Source: JAHDFB01 sp965658745 (GTDB taxonomy: Bacteria; Bacteroidota; Bacteroidia; Chitinophagales; Saprospiraceae). Taken from it: a stretch of 64,000 nt of DNA. Below are positions 36,301 to 44,513 of this stretch, piece after piece. Under the pieces are notes generated by a model. The model ran no database searches, was not told where the DNA came from, and saw only the letters and a list, made by a program, of their open reading frames with translations. Location: the NCBI GenBank assembly GCA_965658745.1, contig CBFHTK010000004.1, positions 1 through 64,000 on the forward strand. Reading direction: 5' to 3'. Position numbers and translations under genes: made by a program. Position 1 is the first letter of the stretch. The number at the start of each line of letters is the position of its first letter.

Positions 36301-38279
36301 GGCTCCGTTCCTCCTATGGCCATTACCTCAATAATTCCGTTCTCAATTCCGATGCAAGTTTGATCTACCTGCTGGGCTAAAGCATAGTCTAGAGAACTGA
36401 CAACACCTTCGTCGATAATCCCATCACAATTGTCATCTATCAAGTTGCAGGGAAGTTCTTCAAGACCAGGAGAAACTAAGGGGTTTTGATCATCGCAATC
36501 ACCGCTAAGAAAACTATAACCTTCTGGAGCAAGTAGGCCACAAAAGCTCACAGATACATCATCTGTACCATAACCGTCCATATCTTCATCTCTGAAAATC
36601 ATCAGATCGTTCGCTTGCAAATCAATGCCCGATAAGCTTAAATTGTCAATGGCAAGATCACCAAAGTTACCACTAGGAAAATTTGTTGTAATTCTGAGTT
36701 GGAAGATTGAGTCAAGATAATCGCTCAACGAGATTTCAATGTGATTCCACTGATCTCCTTGATTGCCAGAAATAGACCACAAAGTATCCCAACTAGCCTG
36801 TTGGTCAGTGCTAATCTCAAGATAGAGATTCGCAATGTCATTTCCGTACATATGGTAGCTCATTCCGAAGTTACAAGAGGAACTATCAATCAATGTCATG
36901 CATCCAGACAACAAATGCGCTGTAGACTGTCTGCATAGCGTATCAGAAGATTCAATATATGCATACTTGCCAATTCCAGATGCATCAGAGGAAGGTCCAG
37001 TCAAAACTGTTCCTGTTGGTTGACTTCCTGTACGCCAAAAGGCTGGTCCTAAATTTTGCCAAAAAGAAGAAACAACACACAAGTTATCACATCCATTTTC
37101 GCAAGATGGTGCATTGTCGAAATTTTCAAATAACTCAACAGCACTGCAGCTGGTTTCAAATTCCTTGGGACATGAAACAGAAAAAATTGAGCCAGAGCAA
37201 ATTGGTGTAAACTCAAGAGCATAGTTGGTTGAAGGTAGTAAATCGGTAATTGTAATCGTATCCTGAATGCAAGGAATGTAGAATGTACTAATGCTGCCGT
37301 TTTCGACTTCCGTGTAGCTCAACTCTAGAGAATCGCAGCCTGCTGAGGGAATAATTATATCTAGTGAGGTATCACTGATATCTACAAAGTATAAATCATC
37401 AGGGCCTGAACATGACATGTCTACAAATTCAATTCCCGCATACCGAATCACGCCAATCTGACCAGGAGCGTCATCACAAATGTGAAGCTGCCATTCTCCA
37501 TTGGGAGAACTATTATCATACAGTAGTTCTAAATCACCAACTGGCTTGTATGACCCAACGAGTGGAACTGCTGTTGAGATTCGTTCACATGCATTCATAT
37601 CAAGTGACAAAGGCGATACACACGGCGCATTGATATCTCCTACATTACTTGTTCCAATTCCAAAATCAGCAAACAGGGGGACTGCAACACCGCTTGGAGA
37701 AACAATTTCCAACTCTAGATCTGCAGGCCACTCGTGCTCAATGGTTAGATTTACTGATTTGATAAATACATCTTCACCCAAATGAAGCCCTTCACCATGC
37801 ACATTGATAAGATATGGATTCGCAGCTTGGCAATTATTATCAGGGATGATTAAGTAGGCATCACATGCTTGTGAATTGTCAATTGTTGTATGAAAAATGA
37901 ATCCACTTGTGAAGTTGGTTACTAAGTCGTCGTCGCAGACTGTACGAACATAGAAATAATAGGATCTACCGGGTTGAAGATTAACAAGTGTTACGCTCTT
38001 ATTTTCTGAAGTGCTTAAAGCTTCATAATCTACATTTTCATCAGCCGGATGGTAAGTGTACTGATATTCTACAAAGTCTTCTGGAGAGGTAAAATCGGTC
38101 CAACTTATAATTGCAGTATCTTGAGATTGGTAGTCTAACTTTACATTGAAAGGTGTTATGCACGCTGAGGATTCAGCTTTAGAGATTTTGCTTGCTAGAC
38201 CAAATTGGACAAATAATATCGCAAAGCACAAAAGTATTTTGCGCCCAAGTACCAATAATATATCTGCACTTGCATTCAT
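33312..38279 (-). CDS. Giant multidomain adhesin with SprB repeats and T9SS sorting domain
   Basis: 1655 residues. Order: signal peptide (about 1-35); fibronectin III-like domain (38-133, IISWTDFTSPEDFVEYQYTY); proprotein-convertase P-like domain (about 150-290, ending GEWQLHICDDAPGQIGVI); a second Fn3-like unit; a MAM-like jelly roll (about 385-550, with FWRTGSQPTGTV and LAIDNLSLSG); a MopE-type metal-binding segment (DEDMDGYGTDDVS, GDCDDQNPLVSPG, LIDDNCDGIIDEG); twelve SprB-type repeats (about 625-1565); and a type A sorting domain (ISLFPNPTRNSFSV to FVKNSWD). It would be secreted by T9SS and act in adhesion or gliding-like motility. The gld genes lie further along in the window. Confidence 0.92.
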   Translation of the reverse strand: MNASADILLVLGRKILLCFAILFVQFGLASKISKAESSACITPFNVKLDYQSQDTAIISWTDFTSPEDFVEYQYTYHPADENVDYEALSTSENKSVTLVNLQPGRSYYFYVRTVCDDDLVTNFTSGFIFHTTIDNSQACDAYLIIPDNNCQAANPYLINVHGEGLHLGEDVFIKSVNLTIEHEWPADLELEIVSPSGVAVPLFADFGIGTSNVGDINAPCVSPLSLDMNACERISTAVPLVGSYKPVGDLELLYDNSSPNGEWQLHICDDAPGQIGVIRYAGIEFVDMSCSGPDDLYFVDISDTSLDIIIPSAGCDSLELSYTEVENGSISTFYIPCIQDTITITDLLPSTNYALEFTPICSGSIFSVSCPKEFETSCSAVELFENFDNAPSCENGCDNLCVVSSFWQNLGPAFWRTGSQPTGTVLTGPSSDASGIGKYAYIESSDTLCRQSTAHLLSGCMTLIDSSSCNFGMSYHMYGNDIANLYLEISTDQQASWDTLWSISGNQGDQWNHIEISLSDYLDSIFQLRITTNFPSGNFGDLAIDNLSLSGIDLQANDLMIFRDEDMDGYGTDDVSVSFCGLLAPEGYSFLSGDCDDQNPLVSPGLEELPCNLIDDNCDGIIDEGVVSSLDYALAQQVDQTCIGIENGIIEVMAIGGTEPYQYEWVNIESTESIVDSLGAGFYQAVITDASGCMIITDSIEIQIIQQFDYLVTSIQNARCKGIMNGGIDIFHEEFNAPYTYLWNNGDTTKSITNVGPGFYELTISDVNNCLIETEPIEVFADKTLIIDIDSIADVRCFGNQDGYIDISVQNGELPLSYSWTNGSGQDSISNLIPGSYGLTVHDNENCIQEREFEVTEPQVLETDIIANDPVTCFGENNGKIEVKTSGGTAPYLYNWTNGTSGSINDHIPAGQYGVDVIDSNGCLDSLTAITVSEPESITIEVLKVTPAICENNNGSIEVDVSGGTGTYRYFWTDSVSTNNNATNIFAGIYDLTVLDAFDCKTTMEGIGVNLLETTLLVDTLAIDSLNCYGQDNADASFAIINATSFPISIVIEGDTSTYEEEIVSLSNLKAGIYNTEIRDSNGCSSGSFDFEVFQPDSLFINLLEVTANKCFGDSLGSISVEVVGGGTNYQYSWSSGDLDSLADQLPANTYDITVTDEKGCRDSLIQIEVSQPAILELDSLTSYDLTCYGSDDGRLEIYASGGTSPYQFTYNEQVFDGVQEQLPTGTYVVQVTDLNECLEISDTITIIQPDSISISIDSLKASFCENNNGLIELSAAGGTGTLDFIWSNSEIVGASAQNLLAGSYSVTVIDEKNCESSILDIPIPDISKNIELDLPNIIDASCYESADGIISYNIGGDDLLAPFDIYLNNELVDSSVDTEGLITSLEPGEYDISVIEADGCVDSISNVIINSPSEILYNLAIVSPISCFGDTNAIVAISASGGVGDFEYLWSDSSEGDTLFNVGPGLLAAAIVDGNNCVKFTDTILIAEPPILEVNLVSLDATEDNNNGAIYIETSGGTAPYMYIWDPELPTHVDTLEALGESTWEVEVVDSRGCAFDTIITIARIVATNEFEKSQISLFPNPTRNSFSVESPTPIMSYQIFNAEGLEILRESLPTPSRKLQINSSNFADGLYLLKLTDERNKKILKSFVKNSWD
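33575..36405 (-). repeat. Twelve tandem SprB repeats within the adhesin
   Basis: Each unit is about 76 residues (about 230 bases) with the pattern C.G..NG.I.V...GG..PY.Y.W.NG......L..G.Y...V.D..GC......I.. . Units differ considerably at the residue level, so the DNA copies are old rather than recently duplicated. Units 5, 9 and 12 have the CENNNG or EDNNNG variant of the first loop. Confidence 0.85.
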
Positions 38280-38326
38280 TCTCTAGGTTCAGTCTCGTGA
38301 AATTTCGCATATTGAAATTTCATATA

Positions 38327-38357
38327 TAAATATATTCTACACAAAGACAAAAAGCAA
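38327..38357 (-). promoter_or_regulatory. Candidate promoter for the adhesin gene
   Basis: On the minus strand, TTG (38355-38357), a 20-base spacer, then TATATTTA (38327-38334), one base off TAnnTTTG. This is the best complete -33/-7 pair I see in the window; the ATG is 47 bases further on. Confidence 0.45.
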
Positions 38358-38399
38358 GTTCGGAGCAAGATATTTTCGGAATGAAATCACAATACAAGG

Positions 38400-41249
38400 T
38401 TATACTACGAGATTGATCATCCGTCCAGGTACTACAATTATTTTTTTCGGTGACTTTCCTTCCAAATATTTATCCACACCATCAACATGTATAACTTGTT
38501 CCATTATTTCTTCTCGAGTAGCCGTAGCTGCAAAACTAGCTTCTAAGCGTTTCTTGCCGTTGAAACATATTGGATAATGAATTTCATCTTCTACTACCTT
38601 TGATTCGTCAAAAATAGGAAACGTTGCATGGTGAATTGAAGAATTGTGGCCTAGTTTTTCCCATAGTTCCTCTGTCAGAAATGGAGCAAAAGGTGCCAGC
38701 AAACAAACCAAAGGCTCGAGGATTTCTCTCTTTTTACATCCGAGCTTTTTGAGCTCATTGACAGCAACCATAAATGAGCTTACACAAGTATTGAAACCAA
38801 AACTTTCAATATCGTCGCTTACCTTCTTGATAGTTTTATGCAATACTTTCAATTCCTCCTTTGTGGCTGCTTCATCATTAACTTCATATACGCCTTGTTC
38901 GTCATGGAATAAAGACCATAATCTTCGCAAGAATTTTGATACTCCATCGATTCCATTTGTATCCCAAGGTTTTGATTGTTCAATTGGGCCAAGAAACATT
39001 TCATACATCCGGAAGCAGTCTGCACCATACTTTGCAACTACATCATCAGGATTGATGACATTAAAGTACCTTTTGGACATTTTTCCAACCTCAGAAATAG
39101 TTTCTACCTTGATATCGCCATCGTCTTTGATACCGTCTGCTTGAATCGTGCCGCTTTCTGTTACAAAACTAGCGTTCTTGTACTCTGGTCTCCATACAAT
39201 GAACTGACGAATAGAGCTTCCATTAAGATAAGACTTTGGATTTCCATAGTCCTGGACAAAGTCGACATGGACTGGTATTTTTGTGTAGCTATCTTCATCA
39301 TATTTGTCGATCAATTCTGCCGAAATAAAAACCGCCTGATCATTGTTTTTCTCTTTCAACATGAATAGCGACTCAATTACACCTTGAATCATACCCTGGT
39401 TGATAAGTTTTTTGAAGGGCTCGTTTGTTGGAACATAACCCAAGTCATACAAAAACTTATGCCAAAATCTACTATACATTAAGTGACCTACTGCGTGCTC
39501 AGTTCCTCCAATATATAAATCGACATCTTGCCAGTAATCTAAAGCATCTTTGGAAGCAAATTCCTTAGGATTCTGAGGATCCATATATCTTAAAAAATAC
39601 CAAGATGATCCTGCATAACCAGGCATTGTGTCCGTTTCTCTCGTGAGGCTGTCATGTTGCACCCAAGATTCAGCTCTTGCAAGCGGAGATTGACCGCTAG
39701 CCGTCGGTTGGAAGTTGCTTAGAGGTGGAAGTTCCAATGGCAGATCTTCAAGGTTCATAGGTACAGCAAGCCCATCTTTATCGTAAGAGATAGGGAATGG
39801 CTCTCCCCAATAACGCTGTCTACTAAAATTGGCATCTCTTAATTTGTAGTTGACTTTTCTTACACCAAGTTTCTTGTCTTCTAATGCTTCGATTGCTTTC
39901 TCTATTGCGTCAGAAACCTCCATTCCATTTAGGAATTCAGAGTTGATCATCTTACCTTTTTTCTCAGCATTGGTCGTGTCAGGGTACATAGACTTGTCTA
40001 CCACAGGCACGATCTCTAGACCAAATTTTTGAGCGAAAGCTTGATCTCGATCATCATCACTAGGCACAGCCATGATGGCACCAGTACCGTAGTCCTTTAA
40101 AACATATTCACTTATCCAGATTGGCAATTGTTTGCCACTCAATGGATGTACAGCATAAGCACCAGTAAAGGCACCTGTCACTGTTTTGGTATTTGACATT
40201 CGATCAACGTCAGATTTTACACTTACATATTTTAGGTAATCATCGACATCCTGCTTTTGTGCTTCTGTAGTTATTTTCTTAACAAGATCGTGTTCTGGTG
40301 CCAATACCATAAATGTTACACCAAAAATCGTATCAGGACGTGTTGTAAAGACTTCGATTGAATCCTCTTCACTAGGTAACTCAAAAAATACTTGCGCTCC
40401 CTGTGATCGACCAATCCAATTCTTTTGCATCGCTTTCAAAGCATCTGACCAAGCAAGCGATTTCATATCATTTAGCAACCGCTCTGCATAGGCTGTAATT
40501 CTGAGAGACCATTGAAGTAGAGCTTTTTTTATAACAGGATGTCCACCGCGTTCTGATAAGCCATCTTTTACTTCATCATTTGCTAGAATTGTTCCTAAAG
40601 ATTCACACCAATTCACATAAGACACCTTGCGGTAGGCTAGTCTGTAGTCAGCCAAGATTTTCTCCCTTTCTACATTGCTCATTTCTTGCCAGTCCTCAGC
40701 GCTGAACTCAATTGGCTCATCTGTAAACGCTGAATGACCTGACGTTCCATGTCGTTCAAAGTATGTCTCAAGCGTTTCAATGGACTTGGCTCTTTGGTCG
40801 AAGACATCATAGTAACTACTGTAAAGTTTCAAGAAAATCTCCTGTGTCCATTTATAGTAGTTAGGATCACTTGTAGTAACAGATCTTGACCAATCATAGT
40901 TAAATCCTATGTTATCAAGCTGAAGTCTATATTTAGCTATATTCACTGCGGTGGAGTCTGCCGGATGAACACCTTCTTGAATTGCGTATTGTTCAGCAGG
41001 TAAGCCAAATGCATCAAACCCCATCGGATGAAGCACATTGAAGCCTTTCATCTTTTTGTATCTCGCGTATATATCCGAGGCAATATAACCTAGTGGATGC
41101 CCTACATGAAGTCCCGCCCCTGATGGATATGGAAACATGTCCAAGACGTAAAACTTAGGTTTCGAAGTGTCAGTTTCGACCTTGTTGATTTCATGTTCAG
41201 CCCAATAGGCTTTCCATTTGCTTTCTATCTCACTTGGTATAAAATCCAT
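38400..41249 (-). CDS. leuS: Leucyl-tRNA synthetase
   Basis: 949 residues, in the longer Bacteroidota range. The HIGH box is HVGH at 48-51 in FPYPSGAGLHVGHPLGY. Editing domain: FTTRPDTIFGVTFMVLAPEH and GTGAIMAVPSDDDRDQAFA. Catalytic core: FSRQRYWGEPFPI, DTMPGYAGSSWYFLRYMDP, YIGGTEHAVGHLMYSRFWHKFL. The KMSKS loop reads KMSKR at 723-727, followed by YFNVINPDDVVAKYGADCFRMYEMFLGP. The C-terminal anticodon-binding and tRNA-binding domains are complete. It is transcribed alone from a -7 box at 41309. Confidence 0.98.
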   Translation of the reverse strand: MDFIPSEIESKWKAYWAEHEINKVETDTSKPKFYVLDMFPYPSGAGLHVGHPLGYIASDIYARYKKMKGFNVLHPMGFDAFGLPAEQYAIQEGVHPADSTAVNIAKYRLQLDNIGFNYDWSRSVTTSDPNYYKWTQEIFLKLYSSYYDVFDQRAKSIETLETYFERHGTSGHSAFTDEPIEFSAEDWQEMSNVEREKILADYRLAYRKVSYVNWCESLGTILANDEVKDGLSERGGHPVIKKALLQWSLRITAYAERLLNDMKSLAWSDALKAMQKNWIGRSQGAQVFFELPSEEDSIEVFTTRPDTIFGVTFMVLAPEHDLVKKITTEAQKQDVDDYLKYVSVKSDVDRMSNTKTVTGAFTGAYAVHPLSGKQLPIWISEYVLKDYGTGAIMAVPSDDDRDQAFAQKFGLEIVPVVDKSMYPDTTNAEKKGKMINSEFLNGMEVSDAIEKAIEALEDKKLGVRKVNYKLRDANFSRQRYWGEPFPISYDKDGLAVPMNLEDLPLELPPLSNFQPTASGQSPLARAESWVQHDSLTRETDTMPGYAGSSWYFLRYMDPQNPKEFASKDALDYWQDVDLYIGGTEHAVGHLMYSRFWHKFLYDLGYVPTNEPFKKLINQGMIQGVIESLFMLKEKNNDQAVFISAELIDKYDEDSYTKIPVHVDFVQDYGNPKSYLNGSSIRQFIVWRPEYKNASFVTESGTIQADGIKDDGDIKVETISEVGKMSKRYFNVINPDDVVAKYGADCFRMYEMFLGPIEQSKPWDTNGIDGVSKFLRRLWSLFHDEQGVYEVNDEAATKEELKVLHKTIKKVSDDIESFGFNTCVSSFMVAVNELKKLGCKKREILEPLVCLLAPFAPFLTEELWEKLGHNSSIHHATFPIFDESKVVEDEIHYPICFNGKKRLEASFAATATREEIMEQVIHVDGVDKYLEGKSPKKIIVVPGRMINLVV

Positions 41250-41308
41250 TGCTATTGCTTGTATATGATGATCTTTTGTTAGTGCAGGCTTACGCCCAAA
41301 AACGACTG

Positions 41309-41316
41309 CAAAAGTA
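41309..41316 (-). promoter_or_regulatory. -7 motif for leuS
   Basis: TACTTTTG on the minus strand, 60 bases before the leuS ATG, in the 93-base spacer after tamL. Confidence 0.5.
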
Positions 41317-41342
41317 CCGATTTATCGACTAATCTTCGATAA

Positions 41343-43733
41343 TTAGAATGGATAATTAATACCTATTGTAATGTTAGGTGCAAGAAGGTAATCTGTGGTT
41401 AATTCGGGTGCTCTCCAGTACCTGTCATTGAAGTCTTGATGTGGAAATGGATACCTCAGTTTGTATCCGAAGTCAAAGCGTATGACGAGAAAATCTAAGT
41501 TAATTCTGATGCCAAATCCGTAGCCTACTGCTATTTGATTGTAGAAATCCCACGTTAACTGAGAATCAGTACGACTATCCTCTGACGACAATGTCCAGAC
41601 ATTACCGGCATCTACAAAAAGACCTCCTTCGAAAACATAATAAATCGGAAATCTGTACTCAAGACTAGTTTCCAAAACGAAGTCACCAGTTTGGAAGAAT
41701 GCTTGATTATCTAGTGGGTTATAGAAGTCTTGAGCCCAACCACCTGGACCAAGTTCACGTGTTTGCCACGCTCTCAAACTATTTGCACCTCCGACATAAT
41801 ACTGCTTCAAGAAAGGTATTACAGCGTTGTCCCGATCCAAAGAGAAAGGCAAGGCAAATCCAACTTTAAAACGACCCGCAAGCACATGTTTTCCTCCTAG
41901 TTTTTGACTAGCTCTTAGATCGACATTGCTCAAGAAGTACTTTGAAAAATCAAACTGATTTCCGCCTGAAAGATTGAAAGCCCATTCTGTATTTTCTCCG
42001 CTGATTGCATTGTAAAGAGTATTTGCAGCAAATATTTCTGTTCCCGACTGCTCAAGAACTAGATTTATACCCCAGCTAAAACCAGTGGAAAAGGTGGGAG
42101 ATTGCATCCTGTATACAAATTCTTGAATACCGAATCCGGTGATAAAGAAATTATCGAAACTTCTTGCAAGTAACTCATTAGTGTCTAAGAATTGCATTCT
42201 GAAGTTTTCATTGACAGAGTTGGAGACACTATTTATATTGATTGGAGTGTAGAGATAAGTGAATTTCTGGTTAGGCCTCCAATCATATGACAAGCTGGCA
42301 TTAAAACTATTGGTTTGATATTGAAATATTTGCGAAATATAGGAATAACTAAGACCTAGATCAGTATTGGTTTTGTTTTTGACATTATCATACTTTCCTT
42401 TTCCTAGCTTTTGGGGAAGTCTTTCAAAACCCTTTAGAATGATGTTTCCTGGATCTAATAGAGTAGGGAAACGTAGACTGGTTTGGGCTTTAAAAGTAAA
42501 GCTACTGAACTGAAACTCCGGCAGATTAATTTCATTAGTTGTTTCCAGTGAAAAGCTGAATTTCTCTCCGCCACCAAATGCATTTAAGTTGGACAGAGAG
42601 GTATTTGCACTGAGACCCAATCGATTCAAAGAGTTCTGTGCCAAGTAGGAATAAAAGAGATCCAAACTTCCATCAATTGCCCAAGTCTTTTCTATAGGTG
42701 TCAGGAATACTTTGTAATTAATTACCGTGTCTTGTTCTTCTGATATTTGTGAAGAAATATTGATAAATCTATAAGTTCCAAGTTTTGCCAGTGATCTATA
42801 CGTATTGTCTATCCTGTATTTTTTGTAGAGGACTCGTTCCTGCATGTCCATAGCTCTAGATAAAGTTCTAGGCTTGATAAAGTAGTTTTCATCATCAAAG
42901 GCATATTGAATACCCTTCAATTCTTGGGCATTGCTATAGCTTTCTTTTATACTACCACGGTAATCGGGATACACTTCAATGTCACCAATTGTATATTGTC
43001 GGTGAATGAAACCACTACTGGGCGGAAGGATTGTGATAAAGACATCCATCTGCAAATCTGAGCTATCGGCCTTAAAGTCAATATTTGATTTGGTAAAAGC
43101 TGCAAATCCTTTATCCTGTAGATAGCCAACGATTCGTGATTTTTCTTCATCAAAAATTGCCTCATCTACTTTTGTACCTTCTTTAAGCAAAGTAGAACTT
43201 TCAGAACTTTCTATGAGCTCTAGAATTCGTTCATCTTCACTGAAATATTCTTTTGATCTGATGGTATATCGATCAGAAGTGACTACTTGATAGGTTACAT
43301 CAGCCCTTTTTTCTGACAGAAATGCAATGGGATATACTTTTGCATTGTAAAAGCCTTTTGAGAAACGAAGGTATTTCTCCATTTGCTCCGCCGTTTTGAA
43401 CATTGCTTCATCCTCATGCAAAACAGGAAGTTCTGCTTCTTTCAGAATTCCTTTTCTTTTTTTCGATTTAAGGAATTCTTCTTCATTTCGGAAGTATATC
43501 CATTCCCGCGGCAGGAAGAAGTAATCTCGATTTGGTTTTTGAATGATAAAAGACTCAAGGTTGTAAATCAGGTCTGGATCAGCAGACAACTGAGTTTTAT
43601 CGGTTATCTCGACCTTATTTTTCTTTACAAGGTATTCGTCGTCTTCTAGATATCTCGCTACATTACAAGAACCTAGTAGAAATATAGCTGCAGCTAAAAT
43701 GATTACATATATATTTGACGAAAGATATGGCAC
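41343..43733 (-). CDS. tamL: Outer membrane assembly lipoprotein TamL (BamA/TamA superfamily)
   Basis: 796 residues. It starts with GTG at 43733; no ATG is available before the signal. The signal ends in a lipobox (AAAIFLLGSC, Cys about 23), which distinguishes TamL from TamA. It is followed by the TamL opening (NVARYLEDDEYLVKKNKVEI), POTRA-like domains (about 100-400) and a C-terminal Omp85 barrel: FALPFSLDRDNAVIPFLKQYYVGGANSLRAWQTRELGPG, FPIYYVFEGGLFVDAGNVW, FGIRINLDFLVIRFDFGYKLRYP and a terminal aromatic (NYPF). It inserts outer membrane proteins together with TamB. It is divergent from the methyltransferase gene with 2 bases between starts. Confidence 0.92.
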   Translation of the reverse strand: MPYLSSNIYVIILAAAIFLLGSCNVARYLEDDEYLVKKNKVEITDKTQLSADPDLIYNLESFIIQKPNRDYFFLPREWIYFRNEEEFLKSKKRKGILKEAELPVLHEDEAMFKTAEQMEKYLRFSKGFYNAKVYPIAFLSEKRADVTYQVVTSDRYTIRSKEYFSEDERILELIESSESSTLLKEGTKVDEAIFDEEKSRIVGYLQDKGFAAFTKSNIDFKADSSDLQMDVFITILPPSSGFIHRQYTIGDIEVYPDYRGSIKESYSNAQELKGIQYAFDDENYFIKPRTLSRAMDMQERVLYKKYRIDNTYRSLAKLGTYRFINISSQISEEQDTVINYKVFLTPIEKTWAIDGSLDLFYSYLAQNSLNRLGLSANTSLSNLNAFGGGEKFSFSLETTNEINLPEFQFSSFTFKAQTSLRFPTLLDPGNIILKGFERLPQKLGKGKYDNVKNKTNTDLGLSYSYISQIFQYQTNSFNASLSYDWRPNQKFTYLYTPININSVSNSVNENFRMQFLDTNELLARSFDNFFITGFGIQEFVYRMQSPTFSTGFSWGINLVLEQSGTEIFAANTLYNAISGENTEWAFNLSGGNQFDFSKYFLSNVDLRASQKLGGKHVLAGRFKVGFALPFSLDRDNAVIPFLKQYYVGGANSLRAWQTRELGPGGWAQDFYNPLDNQAFFQTGDFVLETSLEYRFPIYYVFEGGLFVDAGNVWTLSSEDSRTDSQLTWDFYNQIAVGYGFGIRINLDFLVIRFDFGYKLRYPFPHQDFNDRYWRAPELTTDYLLAPNITIGINYPF

Positions 43734-43735
43734 GT

Positions 43736-44494
43736 ATGGATTATCCTAAGATTACAAAAACACAAGTTAAATTTATTCAATCGCTTAAGCAGAAAAAATT
43801 CAGACAAAAGTATCAAAAATATACGATCGAAAATCACAAGGTGATAGAAGAACTATTATCCTTTAACGCAGGGTATATTGATATGATTATAGGAACAGAC
43901 AGCTATTTAGAAAAATTTGCTGAATTGTACGAATCTTTTGATGGTGATGTGATGGCTACTGGCCAAAAGAATATCGATATGATCTCCCAATTAAAGAGCC
44001 CAACACAAGTAGTAGCTTTGTGCACACAAGATAAAGGTTTAGAGTTGGATTTACCGCTCAAGCCTGGTCGATATGTATATTTAGAAACTGTCCAGAATCC
44101 AGGAAATGCGGGTACGATATTTAGATCTGCTGATTGGTTTGGTTATGATGGTATACTTTTATCTCCTGATAGCGTCGAAGTTTTTAATCAGAAACTGATT
44201 CAAAGCAGTATGGGAAGTTTCTATCGAGTTCCTTTCAAATATGTAGAACTAGAAGATTTATCTGATGAGACTTTACCTATTATCTGTACATCAATGACAG
44301 GGGATGATCTTGCAGACTTTAGCTTTCCTGAGCATTTTATCCTGGCTATGGGTAACGAAGGTCAAGGAATTTCCGAAGATCTACAGACCTTGGCAGCACA
44401 TAACATTGCTATTTCAGATTCAAAAAAGAAAGGAGCTGAATCACTTAATGTAGCGATTAGCTCCTCAATTTTTATGTTTCAATCTGTACAGTAA
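43736..44494 (+). CDS. SpoU/TrmH-family RNA 2'-O-methyltransferase
   Basis: 252 residues from ATG 43736 (ATG 43727 and TTG 43715 are also in frame). N-terminal substrate-binding part: KFIQSLKQKKFRQKYQKYTIENHKVIEELL. SpoU catalytic knot: VYLETVQNPGNAGTIFRSADWFGYDGILLSPDSVEVFNQKLIQSSMGSFYRVPF, FILAMGNEGQGIS and SLNVAISSSIFMF. It methylates a ribose in rRNA or tRNA with SAM; the exact site cannot be told. It is convergent with the TlpA-like gene, with 19 bases between the stops. Confidence 0.92.
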   Translation: MDYPKITKTQVKFIQSLKQKKFRQKYQKYTIENHKVIEELLSFNAGYIDMIIGTDSYLEKFAELYESFDGDVMATGQKNIDMISQLKSPTQVVALCTQDKGLELDLPLKPGRYVYLETVQNPGNAGTIFRSADWFGYDGILLSPDSVEVFNQKLIQSSMGSFYRVPFKYVELEDLSDETLPIICTSMTGDDLADFSFPEHFILAMGNEGQGISEDLQTLAAHNIAISDSKKKGAESLNVAISSSIFMFQSVQ

Positions 44495-44513
44495 ACTGAA
44501 AAGGACTATTATC

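Noticed and set aside
33575..36405. Possible CRISPR or satellite array
   Set aside because: The periodicity is about 230 bases, is coding, and corresponds to SprB protein repeats that differ greatly in DNA sequence.
38644..39144. 166-codon plus-strand frame inside leuS
   Set aside because: Antisense to conserved LeuRS sequence; low-complexity Ser/Thr/Leu composition typical of a shadow frame.
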